In this document: piece after piece, positions 1-10,879 of the stretch
Layout of the letters: each line of letters opens with the position of its first letter
Numbering within the stretch: position 1 is the stretch's first letter
From: Tubulanus polymorphus
Lineage: Eukaryota; Nemertea; Palaeonemertea; Tubulaniformes; Tubulanidae
Direction of reading: 5' to 3'
DNA length: 64,000 bases
NCBI RefSeq assembly: GCF_964204645.1
Contig: NC_134030.1
Location: 15,094,447 to 15,158,446, forward strand
Notes under the pieces: model-generated
Database searches by the model: none
What the model saw: only the letters and a program-made list of their open reading frames with translations
Told to the model about the DNA's origin: nothing
Position numbers and translations under genes: made by a program

Positions 1-69
1 TCTACTGCGCAGTGACAAATGTCCAAGTAATGCAGTCTTAAGTATTTCTCCCATCGTCAACATTGTAAA

Positions 70-262
70 ATAAGGGGAGTGTTTGAAACACTATACGCCT
101 CGCGATCCCAGACAACTGTTGAGGGGAATATTTGCAACAGTACACACCGCCCGATCCCAGACAACCCTGTAGAGGGGAATATTGACGCCCCACGATCCCA
201 GACAATATATTTGAAACAATATACGCCACACTATCCCAGACAACTCTGTAGCGGGGAATATT
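70..262. repeat. Degenerate minisatellite, about 52-bp units
   Basis: About four imperfect units share a CGATCCCAGACAAC core followed by GTAGAGGGGAATATT and an AACANTATACGCC segment. One unit is shortened. The overlapping open frames on both strands are by-products of the repeat. A further diverged unit occurs near 4603-4690, so the family is dispersed. Confidence 0.75.
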
Positions 263-330
263 GGAACCAAATTGCCGTATCTTCAATAGCCTTCACTCGT
301 AGAGTTACGTATTTCGTGAATTATTAGTTA

Positions 331-1638
331 TCGATGACAAAGGGGATTGGAGTGTAAAAATCGTTTAAAATTTTTTTTTCCAAATTCTGTCAAACTAACG
401 ATACTGGCGATGTTGATGTTGATGTTGTTGACGATGTTGGCGATGTTAGCGATGTTGACGGTGTTGATGCAAGATATCTTTAGATTTTAGAATTCACTTG
501 TAGGGGGCGTTTATGCGCACGTTCTTAGAATGTTTGGATTTTTTAGATAACTATTTCTGAAAAAGACGAACCTCAAAGTTCAGTACCCTGGATTTTTATG
601 GATGCGGAGAAAACTGACCACCGACATTTATATCGCTCTCATGTCACATTGTTTTAAATTTAAGAAATGATTTTTACATAATTGAAAACACGAGATTCAC
701 GCGGTCTGAATGTTGCTGAAACTGTCAAAATCACGCATCACAGATAGTTTTTAAAAAGGAGAAAAACATGAGCCAACAATACGGGACAAAAGTACCCTAA
801 AAAAATGGCAGCTAGCAACTGTAAAATGGTTCAGTACCTACGAATAAATGCGCCTTCTATCCTTTAATTCAATTAAAAACCAACCCCTCTACAATTTAAT
901 GTCACTCAAAAATGTAGGCCTTACGATTTAGTCACTATCACCCGGACATTTGAGGGACATACTCGGATATCATACTGTAGGAGAAATAAAGGTTTGTTTG
1001 ATATATCAAAAATCCCGCTGGCAGGATGTGACAAGGAACAATATTCAAGATTCACTGCCCTCTTTCCCGAATTAACTGTCCTTCTATAAAATTCACTGCT
1101 ATTCATGGCCGCGAATCATTTTACAATTTACTGCTATTCACTGCTTTCACAGCCCGCGACGAACCCTGGCAGTCGAGTGAATCATTTGCAGTTTCCAATA
1201 AAAAGGTTAACTAGGCCACTCGGGAGCTGCGCTTCTCATTCACAAGCACTGATAAATACACGACATAGCGCGAGTCTGTGAAGCATAAATATTCGTGACA
1301 GCGCATGTATTCTTCCGAAACGAAATGTAGTTCCACCAACAAATAAATAACTGAATCAATTAATAAGCAATGCATTCCGATGAAATTCAATAGGATAGGG
1401 ATTTCATTACCGCATTTGATGTTTTGAAAGTTCCGAAGAGAAACTAAGCCTTGTTCGGAAGTTATTTTGTGTCAAAGGAAGAAAGATCCACATGCGATAG
1501 CAAAATGGACTTCGTTAAAGCTTAAGTCCATAATAAAAAAGTAATACGGTAAACTACGGCTCGAATCGGTAATCGGTTCGATCCCGGCATAGAATGATAA
1601 AAATATTTTCTGTCCCTAACTGTCGTCAGCTTGAAAAA
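331..1638. other. Unassigned AT-rich DNA with a short GATGTT repeat
   Basis: No coding potential that I can support. It holds a (GATGTT)n-type hexanucleotide stretch at 408-469, with variants GATGTTG and GATGTTAGC. Short internal repeats of TTCACTGCTATTCA lie around 1088-1145. A tRNA-like B-box (GGTTCGATCCC) near 1575-1590 could be the trace of a SINE. Confidence 0.5.
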
Positions 1639-2685
1639 CTAGGGGTCAAGACACACCGCGCTCACCACCATGGAAGTGCAGGTTTCAAATGCTCAACAAT
1701 CAAACGATTCAAATATTCAACACCCCCTGGTGACATATACTGAAATCTATGACCTTGATACACCACAATTACAAAACATGTCACATGCTACAAATTTGCA
1801 ATGGATTGTTATTACGAAATATGCCTAGGCACTATATTATTGAACAAATCAACGCCCCCTGGTGAACAATTGATTATGGTTACAAAATATGGTACCAATA
1901 TGGTATGGAATTACTAAGTGATTCTACTGTTCAACGCCCTAGGTGACCATACAATGTTACAACCATGTTATAACCTTTAACAACCATGTTATAACCTTTA
2001 ACTTTGCAATTGATTGTGGTTAGAAAGTATGCATAGGTTCCAATTTAGTATGGAAAATAGTAAGTTATTCTTCAATTCAACGCCTCCTGGTGACCATATA
2101 CAAAATCTAATGACCTTGAAACTCACCACAATCATGGAACATGCCATGAGCTACTATAGTTTGCAATGGATTGTAGTCACAAAATACAAAATACGTATAG
2201 GTACCAATATAAGTAGACAAATTGTATACTATTCAATATTTGACTCCCCCTGCTGGCAAGAAAAAAGAATTGGGTGATTCCAAATTCCATGTGAGGAGAT
2301 GTATCCTTTAACAGTGCTAGTAATAATCAAATATCAAGGCTTTAAGTTCAAACCAGCTGTTTTTCCTCGAAAAACCTTCCTACACCTGACTAAATACTAA
2401 ATACCCACCACAATGACTAAATACCCACCACAAAAAAAAACAATGAAAAATGGCAAACCGTTAGGAACCTACATGGCTCAGAATTCGGGCCAAGCTTAAT
2501 ATTTTGTGCACAAAAAAGGCCACAGGACGGCTATCTTGAGTCCGATGGACCCTATTTTTCTTATGCCGATGGGCCTTTGGGGAATACAAGTATATAGGAC
2601 TATGAAAGATAAAGTTAATTGATGAAAACGATGTTAGTCAGCCATCTTGATTCTGACCAGGCCAGTTTTCGAGCTGAGGATGTAT
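1639..2685 (-). mobile_element. Helitron-like repeat with tandem internal units, copy 1 (5' truncated)
   Basis: This is the reverse-complement relative of 18088-19236. On the minus strand it runs from sequence with the word 'AAGATGGC' (near 2645), through the region matching 'CGGACTCAAGATG' (near 2540), into diverged tandem units. Each unit carries CACCAGGGGG(C/T)G or a decayed form (1721-1733, 1853-1865, 1935-1946, 2081-2093, about 2241). It ends ...ACCCCTAG at 1639. Both copies stop at CCCTAG followed by T, which fits a Helitron 3' end (CTRR then T). The hairpin-bearing 5' end seen in copy 2 is missing here. No transposase or helicase is encoded, so the copy is non-autonomous. The Helitron assignment is inference from the end structure. 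Confidence 0.6.
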
Positions 2686-3960
2686 CTATATCTTACCTCG
2701 TTTTGAACGGTTTAAATTCTTAAACGGACAATCTTCCTTCTCATCCTCGTTGTGGATGTGTCTGCTTTCAAGCATATGCACTAGTTGCCAAGCAACCAAC
2801 AATAACATCACAGTTCGGAGCATTCCGGTTCACGGTTTTCTGCAGGATGAATTCATGAATTGTCACTATGAAACTGTTGTGAATAATCATCTAAAAACTT
2901 ATAATACATTCAAATATTACATTGACTGTGTTTTATTAAATTCTACCTACAAATATGAGTGCAGAGTAATAGTCTATGGAATATTGTTGATTTAGACTAC
3001 AATTCAGTTATGTAAATCCAGGAAATATTCTTCTAACTGTGGATGGGTTGAGAAATAAACTACCGGTAGAAATAAACTAGGTTTCTCGTGTGATTTGGAA
3101 AAGGGGGCAAGAACGTGCATACAAGGACTCGCTAACTTTCGAAATACATTTCATGCTTTGTCAAATTGAGAGAGGCTTTTTATTGGAAAAAATAACCCTT
3201 TCCCATAGCAAAGAAGGTAGATATTGATACATTGAATTAAGCTGATCACACGGGTTTCAACTGACACAAAACAACAAGCTTGCTGTTAACAGTACCTTGT
3301 AAGCCTGATAAGCGTTACCCACTTAATAGGGAATGAGTTTGATGCTGTCGAAAAGAAAAAAACCAACAGGTTAACTGACTCGATCGGTACTGAATTAACA
3401 TTAACCACCTAAGATCCATAAGTGTCAAGTTTTTACCTGCAGCGAAAATGACTTCCCAATTCTGTAATTGTCCAAACCAAATTGAATGTACGCTGATTAC
3501 ACGAACACTTTATTATCGAACCTGGGAGGGCACACCTGAAACAACAATAAAGAACATTTCAACTCATAAATGAAACACGTGCGAACCGACAGTGTTTTAC
3601 GACAACAAATGGCAAATGTTTGTTTTTCTAATAAAACTTAATAAAGAGAACGCATTTTTGTAATTGATATACTGGTACAATTATTATATGAATCAAAATA
3701 TGACGCATTATACAACATTACAAAGGCAAATCCTCGCGCAACCAGACGTGAAGCGATGTACAGGATATTCAAAATTAACTAAGTAATTAGGGATTTTTGT
3801 GTGGATTTATACTATAGGCCTAAGTAAATGTCGTATCATCCGTGTAGGTATAATAGAAAACAATACAAAATACATTGGCAAATTACAGCATGCATTAACG
3901 ATATCGTCGTTAGGTAAACCACCTGATCTAACGACGGTAACACCTCCAGTGTAGGCCGCC
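2686..3960. other. Unassigned region
   Basis: About 1.3 kb with only short chance frames. I see no domain, splice-like coding pattern or repeat family here apart from one TAGGCCTA palindrome at 3815-3822. Confidence 0.4.
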
Positions 3961-3976
3961 GGTTGCTGCTCTATCG

Positions 3977-4123
3977 GTTCGACATAAGCCGGCATGCGAC
4001 GGCAACCCGACGCCTACCGACTCGTCGCAAGCCGTATCCAGCTAGTTGCCCATGTTCTACTCCGGCCTACGGTAGGCGGACAGTTGCTTTCGATCGCAAC
4101 CGACATAAGCTCATCTGCGACGT
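3977..4123. repeat. GC-rich direct repeat with GCGAC words
   Basis: The words CGACATAAGC...TGCGACG occur twice, near 3977-4001 and 4099-4123, a spacing of about 122 bp, inside an otherwise AT-rich area. The richness in GCGAC/GTCGC resembles the inverted-repeat element at 30071-30383. That may mean the two belong to one MITE group, but I could not align them end to end. Confidence 0.4.
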
Positions 4124-4204
4124 GACGGAAATGAGTGAAATGTCGACAAAGATTGGGTCGATGAATGGTTTGACAATCAACCGCGAAAATAGCTTGAGTT
4201 GAAA

Positions 4205-4330
4205 ATAGCTGAAATTCCCTTAGCAACGGGGGGAATTGATAATAACAAACCGCGCCCGACCGGTTCAGCACCGCGCAGGTTCGAATCCCGGAGAATAAAG
4301 CTCTCGCGCGCGGAGCAGTCAATCCCAGCC
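4205..4330 (-). repeat. Dispersed repeat shared with the interior of the Mutator-like element
   Basis: The reverse complement matches 13183-13290 and 14828-14945. Shared parts are CGCGCGCG, TTATTCTCCGGGA(C/T)TCGA, a GATGCTGTGAAACCGG-like stretch and TTGCTAAGGGA. A tRNA-type B-box word (GTTCGAATCCC) sits inside. This shows that the segment exists outside the 12.1-16.7 kb element. It may be an independent SINE-like repeat that the larger element carries twice. Confidence 0.6.
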
Positions 4331-4915
4331 GCAGCACTGAAATTTATTTTATGAAATTTAATGAGCTTGCGTTGAGAGATGCGTTAGAGTCGTACGATTT
4401 GCTTAAAATTTCACGGCAGCGCTGCGGATCGGCACGATCTCGAGTGCGATCTCCTTCACTGAGCAGCAGCATCGCGGTCGGCAAAACATTTATAGTCTCC
4501 GGCCCTTCTTTCGCCAAATAAGGGATTCGGTACCGTAGGCCACGTGCACTGCTTATTTTGAACCGTAAATTCCCGGTACTCGATATTCCGAAGGATAAAA
4601 TCGACATACCACGATCCTAGCTCCTCTTTACAGGGGATTATTAGAAACCGAACGCCAAACGATTCCAGAACCTCTGTAAGGGCTGGAATGGGCCCAAGTC
4701 GGATATAGCATAATATAGTGCCTTGGCGTAGAGTTAATAAGTTGTGCGGTTAATGTATCAGCGCATTAATACATTGGCGCATGAATACATTGATAATTGG
4801 GTATTAATGCGCGGCAAAGATGTAGTTCATGTAGAGGTTGACCGACGATTAGTGACAGTTGACTATGTTGTTTGTTGGTTGGCCCATTGGAGAGATGATA
4901 GAGTGCATATCTCAC

Positions 4916-5056
4916 CCGCTGGTTGACGGTCGACGATTGACACGATGCAATGTTGTCGCCAATTTATGTACAAGGAGTGCATAGACCTATAACATCCGCT
5001 GGTTGATGGTCGACGGACGACACGTCGCAATGTTGTCGCCAATGTATGTACAAGGA
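4916..5056. repeat. 80-bp tandem duplication
   Basis: Two copies of a unit beginning CCGCTGGTTGA(C/T)GGTCGACG and ending TATGTACAAGGA lie at 4916-4976 and 4996-5056, 80 bp apart and about 85-90% alike. The GACGGTCGAC words recur nearby. No gene is evident. Confidence 0.7.
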
Positions 5057-5174
5057 TCGCGGGTTGACTGGTTGACGGGTGACCACAAAACACAAACAAA
5101 TAAGAGAAGAAAATAAACAACGTATTAATGTATTAGGTTTTCTTTACGAAATGATTACACAATAAAATTTAGTT

Positions 5175-5485
5175 ATCATCGTCATCGTTGTTATCAGTTT
5201 CGGCCTCAGTTTGCGCTGCCTGAGTCAGTATGTCTCTCAGAAGCTCTATGTGAGGATATTTAGCTATGCATTAGTTGGTCAGACACCCCGGTGGTATCCC
5301 AGAATTTCGCGGTATAAGTGTCCTGATTTATTCCGGCACTTTTAAGCTGCGTCGCATCAGGTGCCAATGTCTCCGGTGCGGGTTTATAGAAAATGTGTCG
5401 AGCAGCGTTGCGCATTTTGCGGTTGGTATACTTACCGAATCCTGCACTCTCTTGTGCTTGCAGTTCAACTGAAATTGAAATAACG
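5175..5485 (-). other. Possible coding remnant, unrecognised
   Basis: On the minus strand about 70 residues are open from about 5480 down to 5272 (rich in K/R/A, with words such as GKYTNRKMRNAARH). A second frame then gives a stretch ending in an acidic Asp/Asn tail (DNNDDDDN, stop near 5170). A consensus-quality donor (G|GTAAGT) lies on the minus strand near 5432, just upstream of the first stretch, and an acceptor-like TTTCAATTTCAG lies about 33 nt before it. I do not recognise the protein. It could be a gene fragment, a transposon ORF or chance. Confidence 0.25.
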
Positions 5486-6149
5486 CCGAAATAACGATAC
5501 TGTGGTCAACATGATAATGTGGATAGCTTAAATTAATTGGGATTGTTGTAAAGTGTAAAATAAAATGTAATTAATTTGAAGTGAGCATAGCGTACCTATA
5601 ATTTGCTGAGCTAGAGAGCCTTTTGTTTGTCGCTGTATTTGGCGGCTGTCGACTTAAGGGCCTGGTGTTTGGTCACGTGGTGTGTTTGGTGTATGAGGTT
5701 AATAGATCGTTAGTAGTTAATTAGTTGGTTGGAAAATACGTCGACACGTTGACACATGGAATGTTAATGGCTGGCGATGTGAATGTGTCGACATGACAAC
5801 TTTCTTTGGGATACACATAAACCGAACAACGTAGTAAGCATACGCGAAGGAACTATACTATGCAATACCCTACTTGAGCCCTGGAATGTATGTATGTAGG
5901 TTTGCAAGATTGCCGGTTTCTCGGAAAGTCGGGAGTGCCGGTATGTCGGGACTGTTAAGATTGGCAGTTCTTTGGTTAGCATTGTGCGTATTAATACATC
6001 AGGTAAAAAGGCCATTGTACTACTTATTCATATTTTATACTTGAGCCAAACTATTCAATACCAACGGATCCATATTGTCGACTGCCCGTAAATGTATTTT
6101 ATATTCGAATGAAATTAATTATAACTATTGAAAAATCTTTCTGCCGAGA

Positions 6150-6215
6150 TAATAGCTGCTGTTTCAAGGATTCGAACCCGCTTTCAATTGTTTGTTAGGC
6201 CTGATAGATTTCAAC
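6150..6215 (-). repeat. tRNA-like SINE trace
   Basis: The minus strand shows GGGTTCGAATCC (6168-6179), a good RNA polymerase III B box, after a TGGTGGTTGAA stretch that could be a decayed A box. The cloverleaf is not complete, so this is not called as a tRNA. Confidence 0.4.
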
Positions 6216-6367
6216 CACCAAACAGAATCTTCGATACATTTTGTTATAAATCAAAGATGGCTTCCACATCAAACTGATTGATAAATTTTTGCTAGATTCC
6301 GGTTCCGAGAATTTCCCAGATGCCCGGAAATTGCCTCAAATTCCATTCCATTACTGGAGCTTTGGGG

Positions 6368-6706
6368 GTCTTCGCATCCTCCCTCTGCAGGGACTCGAAC
6401 CTGATGGCATCGCTACACTCAGCCACGGCACGAACCCCTGCATCAGTAGACCGGGTGCGCAGGTACATGCGAAAACTGGCGGCACCAATCAGATTGCTCG
6501 TTGTATAATCGTTGAGGCAAATTTTAAGGAAGAACTATAAATGGGAAAACCCGGGCTAAAATAAAACGGGATTTCTGATTGGCTAAAAATCACATCATCT
6601 GAACTGCGCATGTATCTGCGCACACGGTCGATTATGGCAGGGTTTCGTGCCGTGGCAATCTCGATGCCATCAGGTTCGAATCCCTGCCGGGGGAGGATGG
6701 GGTCTT
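6368..6706. repeat. Inverted pair of tRNA-like SINE promoters
   Basis: 6368-6438 (minus) and 6636-6706 (plus) are inverted copies of one sequence. It contains CGTGCCGTGGC (A-box-like; TGGCTGAGTG in the first copy), GATGCCATCAGGTTCGA(A/G)TCCCTGC (B box) and GGGAGGATG...GTCTTC. The distance between boxes is shorter than in a normal tRNA, as in tRNA-derived SINEs. The two arms could fold into a hairpin with a loop of about 200 nt. Confidence 0.55.
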
Positions 6707-7195
6707 CGGTGCGAAGCGTAGCTTCGTGCCTACGGCGCTCGCAATGAGGTCAGAATGAGGTCAAATTGATTTCCGATTTTTTTTGGTAACTACTGTTGGG
6801 ATCCATGTGACAAAAGCGGAATTCATTTAAATGAACACGGAAAATCTACGTTTTCCGGTCACTTTCAACATGTACTTTCGAACAGAGATGAGGCCCACAA
6901 ATAAGAAAAGAAAAGAGAGATCATCAACGCAAATTCCACCGAGTGCGGAAAAACTTTCTAGAAAGCCAAATGTAAGTGAATAAAAAATACGCTTCTTTAG
7001 GAGGAAAACTAGTCAAGGTTCAAAGATCCTTCATCGGATGTTACTTACTATTTCATTATATTAATCAACATGTTATATGCTTAGGAAACATTGATGTTGC
7101 CAACCGTATTAAAACGGCGCTAAATGATAGCGATTTCTCAATGATGACATGAGCGGAAATCCACTAAATAATTGATGTCCGTATAAAGATATATA

Positions 7196-7460
7196 TGATG
7201 TAAATGAGTTAGTTTATGATAATGCAGGTCTTAATATACTTCAATTAAATACCCATAGCTTACAAAAAAAATTAAGTGAATTGAGAAACATTGTCAGTAT
7301 TTTAAAAGATCAAGGATGTATACTACATCTAGTTTTAATAAGTGAAACACTGATGAATGAAAATAACAAATGTAAAATCCAAATACCAGGGTATAATTTA
7401 ATAGAGGAACATCGCCAAACCAAACAAGGTGGTGGTGTTGCCATATTCATAAGTAATTAG
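7196..7460 (+). pseudogene. LINE endonuclease (EEP) N-terminal fragment
   Basis: The translation shows the start of a CR1/Jockey-type apurinic-like endonuclease: an 'NILQLNTHSLQKK' strand, then 'LISETLMNEN' (the catalytic E of the S-E-T motif), 'IPGYNLIEEHR' and 'GGGVAIFIS'. These correspond to the family motifs N-x-x-S, SET and GGGVAIY. It ends at a stop after about 88 residues and nothing of the RT follows, so it is a short relic. Its order of motifs resembles the endonuclease at 53269-52178. Confidence 0.75.
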
Positions 7461-7559
7461 AATATGACGTTTTCAGGCCAGAGGGTGAGAGGGCGACTCA
7501 TCACCACTTATAATTTTTTTCCTTGTAGGTGGAGACAGAAAAGCATTCTTAGCGTAAAT

Positions 7560-7915
7560 AAATAACAAAATAAAACCAACAAACAATATAAAAATAAAAA
7601 AATTAGTTGATGTAACCAAGAAATTGAGTATAAAATATTAAAATTAGAAAAAATAGAAACTAAATATGGTGAAAAAATATCAGCAAATTTGAGATATTGT
7701 ATATGTTAGTACAATACGAGAATTTTAAGTATTTTACCTGTTACATGGGTATCATTGATTAAAGGCGAATTAAAAGATTTAGAAGGATATAAACTATTTT
7801 ATCATGGAAAAAGTGAAGATGGTCATCATGATTTATAAATTGTTGAATGAATTATTTCAAAAAATAATAAAATAAAAAATAAAAAAAGATTAAAGAAAGA
7901 AGATAAAAGTTATAA
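7560..7915 (+). pseudogene. AT-rich Polinton-like ORF fragment
   Basis: Very AT-rich sequence with short frames such as 'KLEKIETKYGEKISANL' and 'GYKLFYHG'. The 'ET(K/T)..KYG' word also occurs in the small gene just upstream of the Polinton polymerase (near 22610). The base composition and this shared word suggest another Polinton-derived fragment. It ends at the conserved hairpin at 7916. The assignment is weak because stops and frame changes are frequent. Confidence 0.4.
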
Positions 7916-7975
7916 AAATATAGCTGCAAAGCAGCGATGATGAGTTTTCTGCGAAGCCATTCAGGATGATGTAGA
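7916..7975 (+). repeat. Conserved hairpin terminus T1
   Basis: AAATAT is followed by AGCTGCAAAGCAGCGATGA, then GTTTTCTGC and AAGCCATTCAG. GCTGC-AAA-GCAGC forms a 5-bp stem. The same block occurs at 23302 and 28329, each time directly after AT-rich Polinton-like sequence. It is interpreted as the left end of an unclassified mobile element. Confidence 0.65.
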
Positions 7976-8263
7976 AGTAGTGTGGTCGTAAAGAAGACTT
8001 GATTGAACTTATATTCACTCAAGAAAGAAGATAGCTGAGGACAAATAGACAAGCCGGTTACAATCATTAGTGAAAGGGGTCACACACCAAATATTAGAAG
8101 AACATCGTACCATAACAACTGGTGGAGAACAGCGGTACGTCCCACCTATCGCAGCCAAGACATTTAGAGGACGGAAAATCGAATTTGCATGTTATTTTAT
8201 ACTACGGGCTGGATGTACTTTACGCGTTCCAGAAAAAGGACCTCGAATATTCAGATACAAAAA

Positions 8264-9185
8264 ATGGATCCTGTAGTAGATAATGGACAGGGTCAACCCG
8301 ACCAACACGAAGATGTTAACGAAGAGGCAGATGATTCTGACGAAAGCTTACACATACCAAAAAGGTATGAGTGCTTTAAAACCAGATTATTTTAACGGAA
8401 TAGATGATCCAATTCCGTGGATCAAGGCATTTGTACAATATGTAGGACGGAGAGTCAACGATTAGGAAGTTTCCCCTTGTTTCTTCGGGATGAAGCGCAG
8501 TCATGGTATCAAGGACTTTCTGCGATGGGATAATCTGAGAAAAGCATTCGATAACAGATATAATGATAATGCCGAAAAGAAATGGCTACGAACACATGAA
8601 CTAAAATATGTGAAAATAGTGTCAGGACAATCGGTCGATAATTTTGCTGATGAGGTACGAAGAAAAGCTTCTGAACTGGAACTACCACCTCATGTAACCT
8701 TAAGTGTATTTTTGGATGGGTTACGAACGACGATAAAGAAAATTGTATGCACTCAAATACAGGAAAATTTCGAAAAAGCGGTATCATTAGCGGGTCCTGC
8801 AGTTCAGATGCTGAAAATGGATAGCGCGGTGGATGAAGACGAACACATGCTAAACGCCTTGCACTCGTCGGCAGGAGATGAACTAGTGAAATTGCGTGCA
8901 AGAGTCACTGTGATAGAACAACAAGAGGCTAGACGAGATCAACAACAACATCGGCGGTGGGAGCAGCCGCAAGGTAATTCGCGCGCGAGGCAGAACTTTA
9001 GTTCAAGACAATGGAATCTTTGGGGACAAAACCCCAATCTTTTCGTGGTGAATGTTTTAACTGTGGGGAAATTGGAGATTACGCTCGAAATTGCCGTATA
9101 CAGCGAGAAGCAGGAGGACCTAATTTTTATTTGTGTGGACAGAAAGGACATATTAAGAGATTTTGCGGGCAGTTACGGTTAACAA
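8264..9185 (+). pseudogene. gag: Gypsy gag (capsid) relic
   Basis: It starts at ATG 8264 (MDPVV...) with an acidic leader. A frame change near 8370 leads to 'YFNGIDDP.PWIKAF', and a stop lies at 8463-8465. The frame reopening at about 8490 carries the capsid core (residues with 'WDNLRKAFDNRY' and 'GQSVDNFADEVRRKA'), the retrotransposon gag domain (Retrotrans_gag). In the family it forms the intracellular particle. The C-terminal part is basic and Gln-rich before the zinc knuckles, which lie in another frame. Confidence 0.75.
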
Positions 9186-9247
9186 AGGGCCAAAATAGGC
9201 CACCAGCAAGGATAGAATTGGGCGGCTATCTAGAGCTACAAGGATGA
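9011..9247 (+). pseudogene. Gypsy gag zinc knuckles
   Basis: The first knuckle reads C-F-N-C-G-E-I-G-D-Y-A-R-N-C, so the usual His of CCHC is Asp. The second keeps C-G-Q-K-G-H-I-K-R-F-C but lacks its first Cys. In intact elements these knuckles bind the element's RNA. Both losses fit a dead copy. The segment is in a different frame from the capsid core upstream, so at least one indel lies between them. Confidence 0.7.
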
Positions 9248-9339
9248 GTAAAGCCCACGATTCTGGTGATATAAAGGTAAAACTAAGGAATAATGCACCC
9301 AAAAGATGCTCAGAAATAAGAAAACGGCAGGCTATATTG

Positions 9340-9633
9340 AAATCTAATAAGCAGGTAACAGTTTTGACAACTGAGCATCCATTAGGTTTACCATGTAAAA
9401 TAAGGGGACACGAGGTTGATCCATTAGTAGATACGGGTGCAACAAATTTTAAACGATTAAAAGAAGAAGGGCAAGTCCATCCTTATGATGGGGAATATAG
9501 TAGGTGGGCAAAGATCGCCAATGGGGGAATGTTGGAAGTTTTTGGATGTATAACCTTAAACGTTCACAAAGGCCAAGAGGAGATTAAGCAGAATTTTATG
9601 ATATTGATACGCCGGTCACAATCCTCTCTTTAA
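9340..9633 (+). pseudogene. Gypsy aspartic protease relic
   Basis: The frame open from 9244 includes 'LVDTGAT' with the catalytic D-T-G at 9430-9438, preceded by a short beta-strand-like 'LPCKIRGHEVDPLVD'. This is the retropepsin signature. It follows gag, in the usual Gypsy position. The sequence downstream continues toward 'IKQNFMI' and stops at 9633. The protease end (a 'C-I-L-G-L-D-F-F' stretch) is seen only after 10890, on the far side of a 1.2 kb interruption. Confidence 0.75.
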
Positions 9634-9649
9634 TCGTTATCTATAAAAT

Positions 9650-10860
9650 ACTTGAGTAAGGCCCTGGCGAGAGAACGTGTCCGTGCACAAATCCGAATGA
9701 ATAAATTGAAATACCGGATGATAATATTGAAGATAATATATTTTATTTACCTTGAACAAAGAATGATTTTCCTAATCCCTATTGTATATGAATCCCTATC
9801 GTTCCGAAGCTTCTCCTGTCCTGCTGTCGACACTCGTCTTACTAAGGTACAGATTCTTTCCAGTGACTGCTCTCTCAAGATGCGGGTCCCTTTTATAGAA
9901 AGAATCGGCATTCTTAAAATACCGACTCTCCCACTCGACTTTTGGCAAGGAGCAGCAACCTTACTGTCATGACTGTTTTGGTCATATAGAATTTGGCCTT
10001 AATGATTCGCTGATCTAAAATTATTTTCAAAACTGATTTGCTAAACTAACTTTTTCCTTCCAACCCTCCAGTCATGACGCGTTGTGATTTACTCACTCCT
10101 TGCTAGTCGTTGTTGAGAGAGCAGCTATTGTCTGTGAATTACCAACGAGCGCATACAGACAACAGAAACTTCAGACAGCTAGTTTTAACATTTAACACAA
10201 ATTAATTTTTCTAAAACATTAGCGATTATAAACAATTTGTTCTTAAACAACATCTAGATTACTCAAATTAAATATCTTTTCAAAACTTTGTTTTCTTTTC
10301 TAATTACAGTACAAATTCATTGTTTCTTTTTTAATTATTATAATTAACTACGATTCGGAATACATTGTGATTGATTATCAATTCTTAAATTATTTGAAAT
10401 ACTTATACTAATTATTTTATCTACAATTTAACTAATTCTATTTTAATACAGGATAAGCAAAACAACCACATCTCCCTAAACTTCCGGTTTTTCCTTTTAC
10501 GGAAAGTAGCCGGGAATATCATCAAGTATCAGCGTGATCCCTTCACGAGCCTCGTTATAAATACACTCCATTGTTCCGACCCAACCAAATATGGTTCCAA
10601 CTATTTAAAAGTTTTATATAAAGATTTTCTGAATGTTTGCCAGATCTCACAGCAGAAGAACCGAGAAAGAATTGTTGTTTATAGACTGATTTATGGTTTG
10701 CGTTGGTAGATGAAAGCATCAAACAAGAACTTTCGTAATTCCTACTACTAGTACGTTCTTGTCTGACGGCTTTAACGTAACCCCCACGCATACGGAAACA
10801 ACATTAAGAACATTTCTAAATACTACGAAACATTTTCAGTTACTACGAAAATCTAGCTGT
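9650..10860. other. Unassigned interruption inside the Gypsy protease region
   Basis: Flanked by two halves of the protease domain. No transposase, RT or terminal repeat was recognised. Words such as GTCATGACTG (near 9966) and CAGTCATGACG (near 10070) form a short inverted pair. It is probably a further nested insertion, but I cannot place its ends or class. Confidence 0.4.
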
Positions 10861-10879
10861 GGATCACTATTGAAAAATT

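Noticed and set aside
38-327. Overlapping 82-codon ORFs on both strands
   Set aside because: By-products of the 52-bp minisatellite.
6636-6706. Functional tRNA gene (7-bp GGCAGGG/CCCTGCC pairing with a B box)
   Set aside because: The enclosed sequence is too short for an anticodon arm; it fits a tRNA-derived SINE.
8509-8901. 130-codon minus-strand ORF
   Set aside because: Antisense shadow of the Gypsy gag frame.
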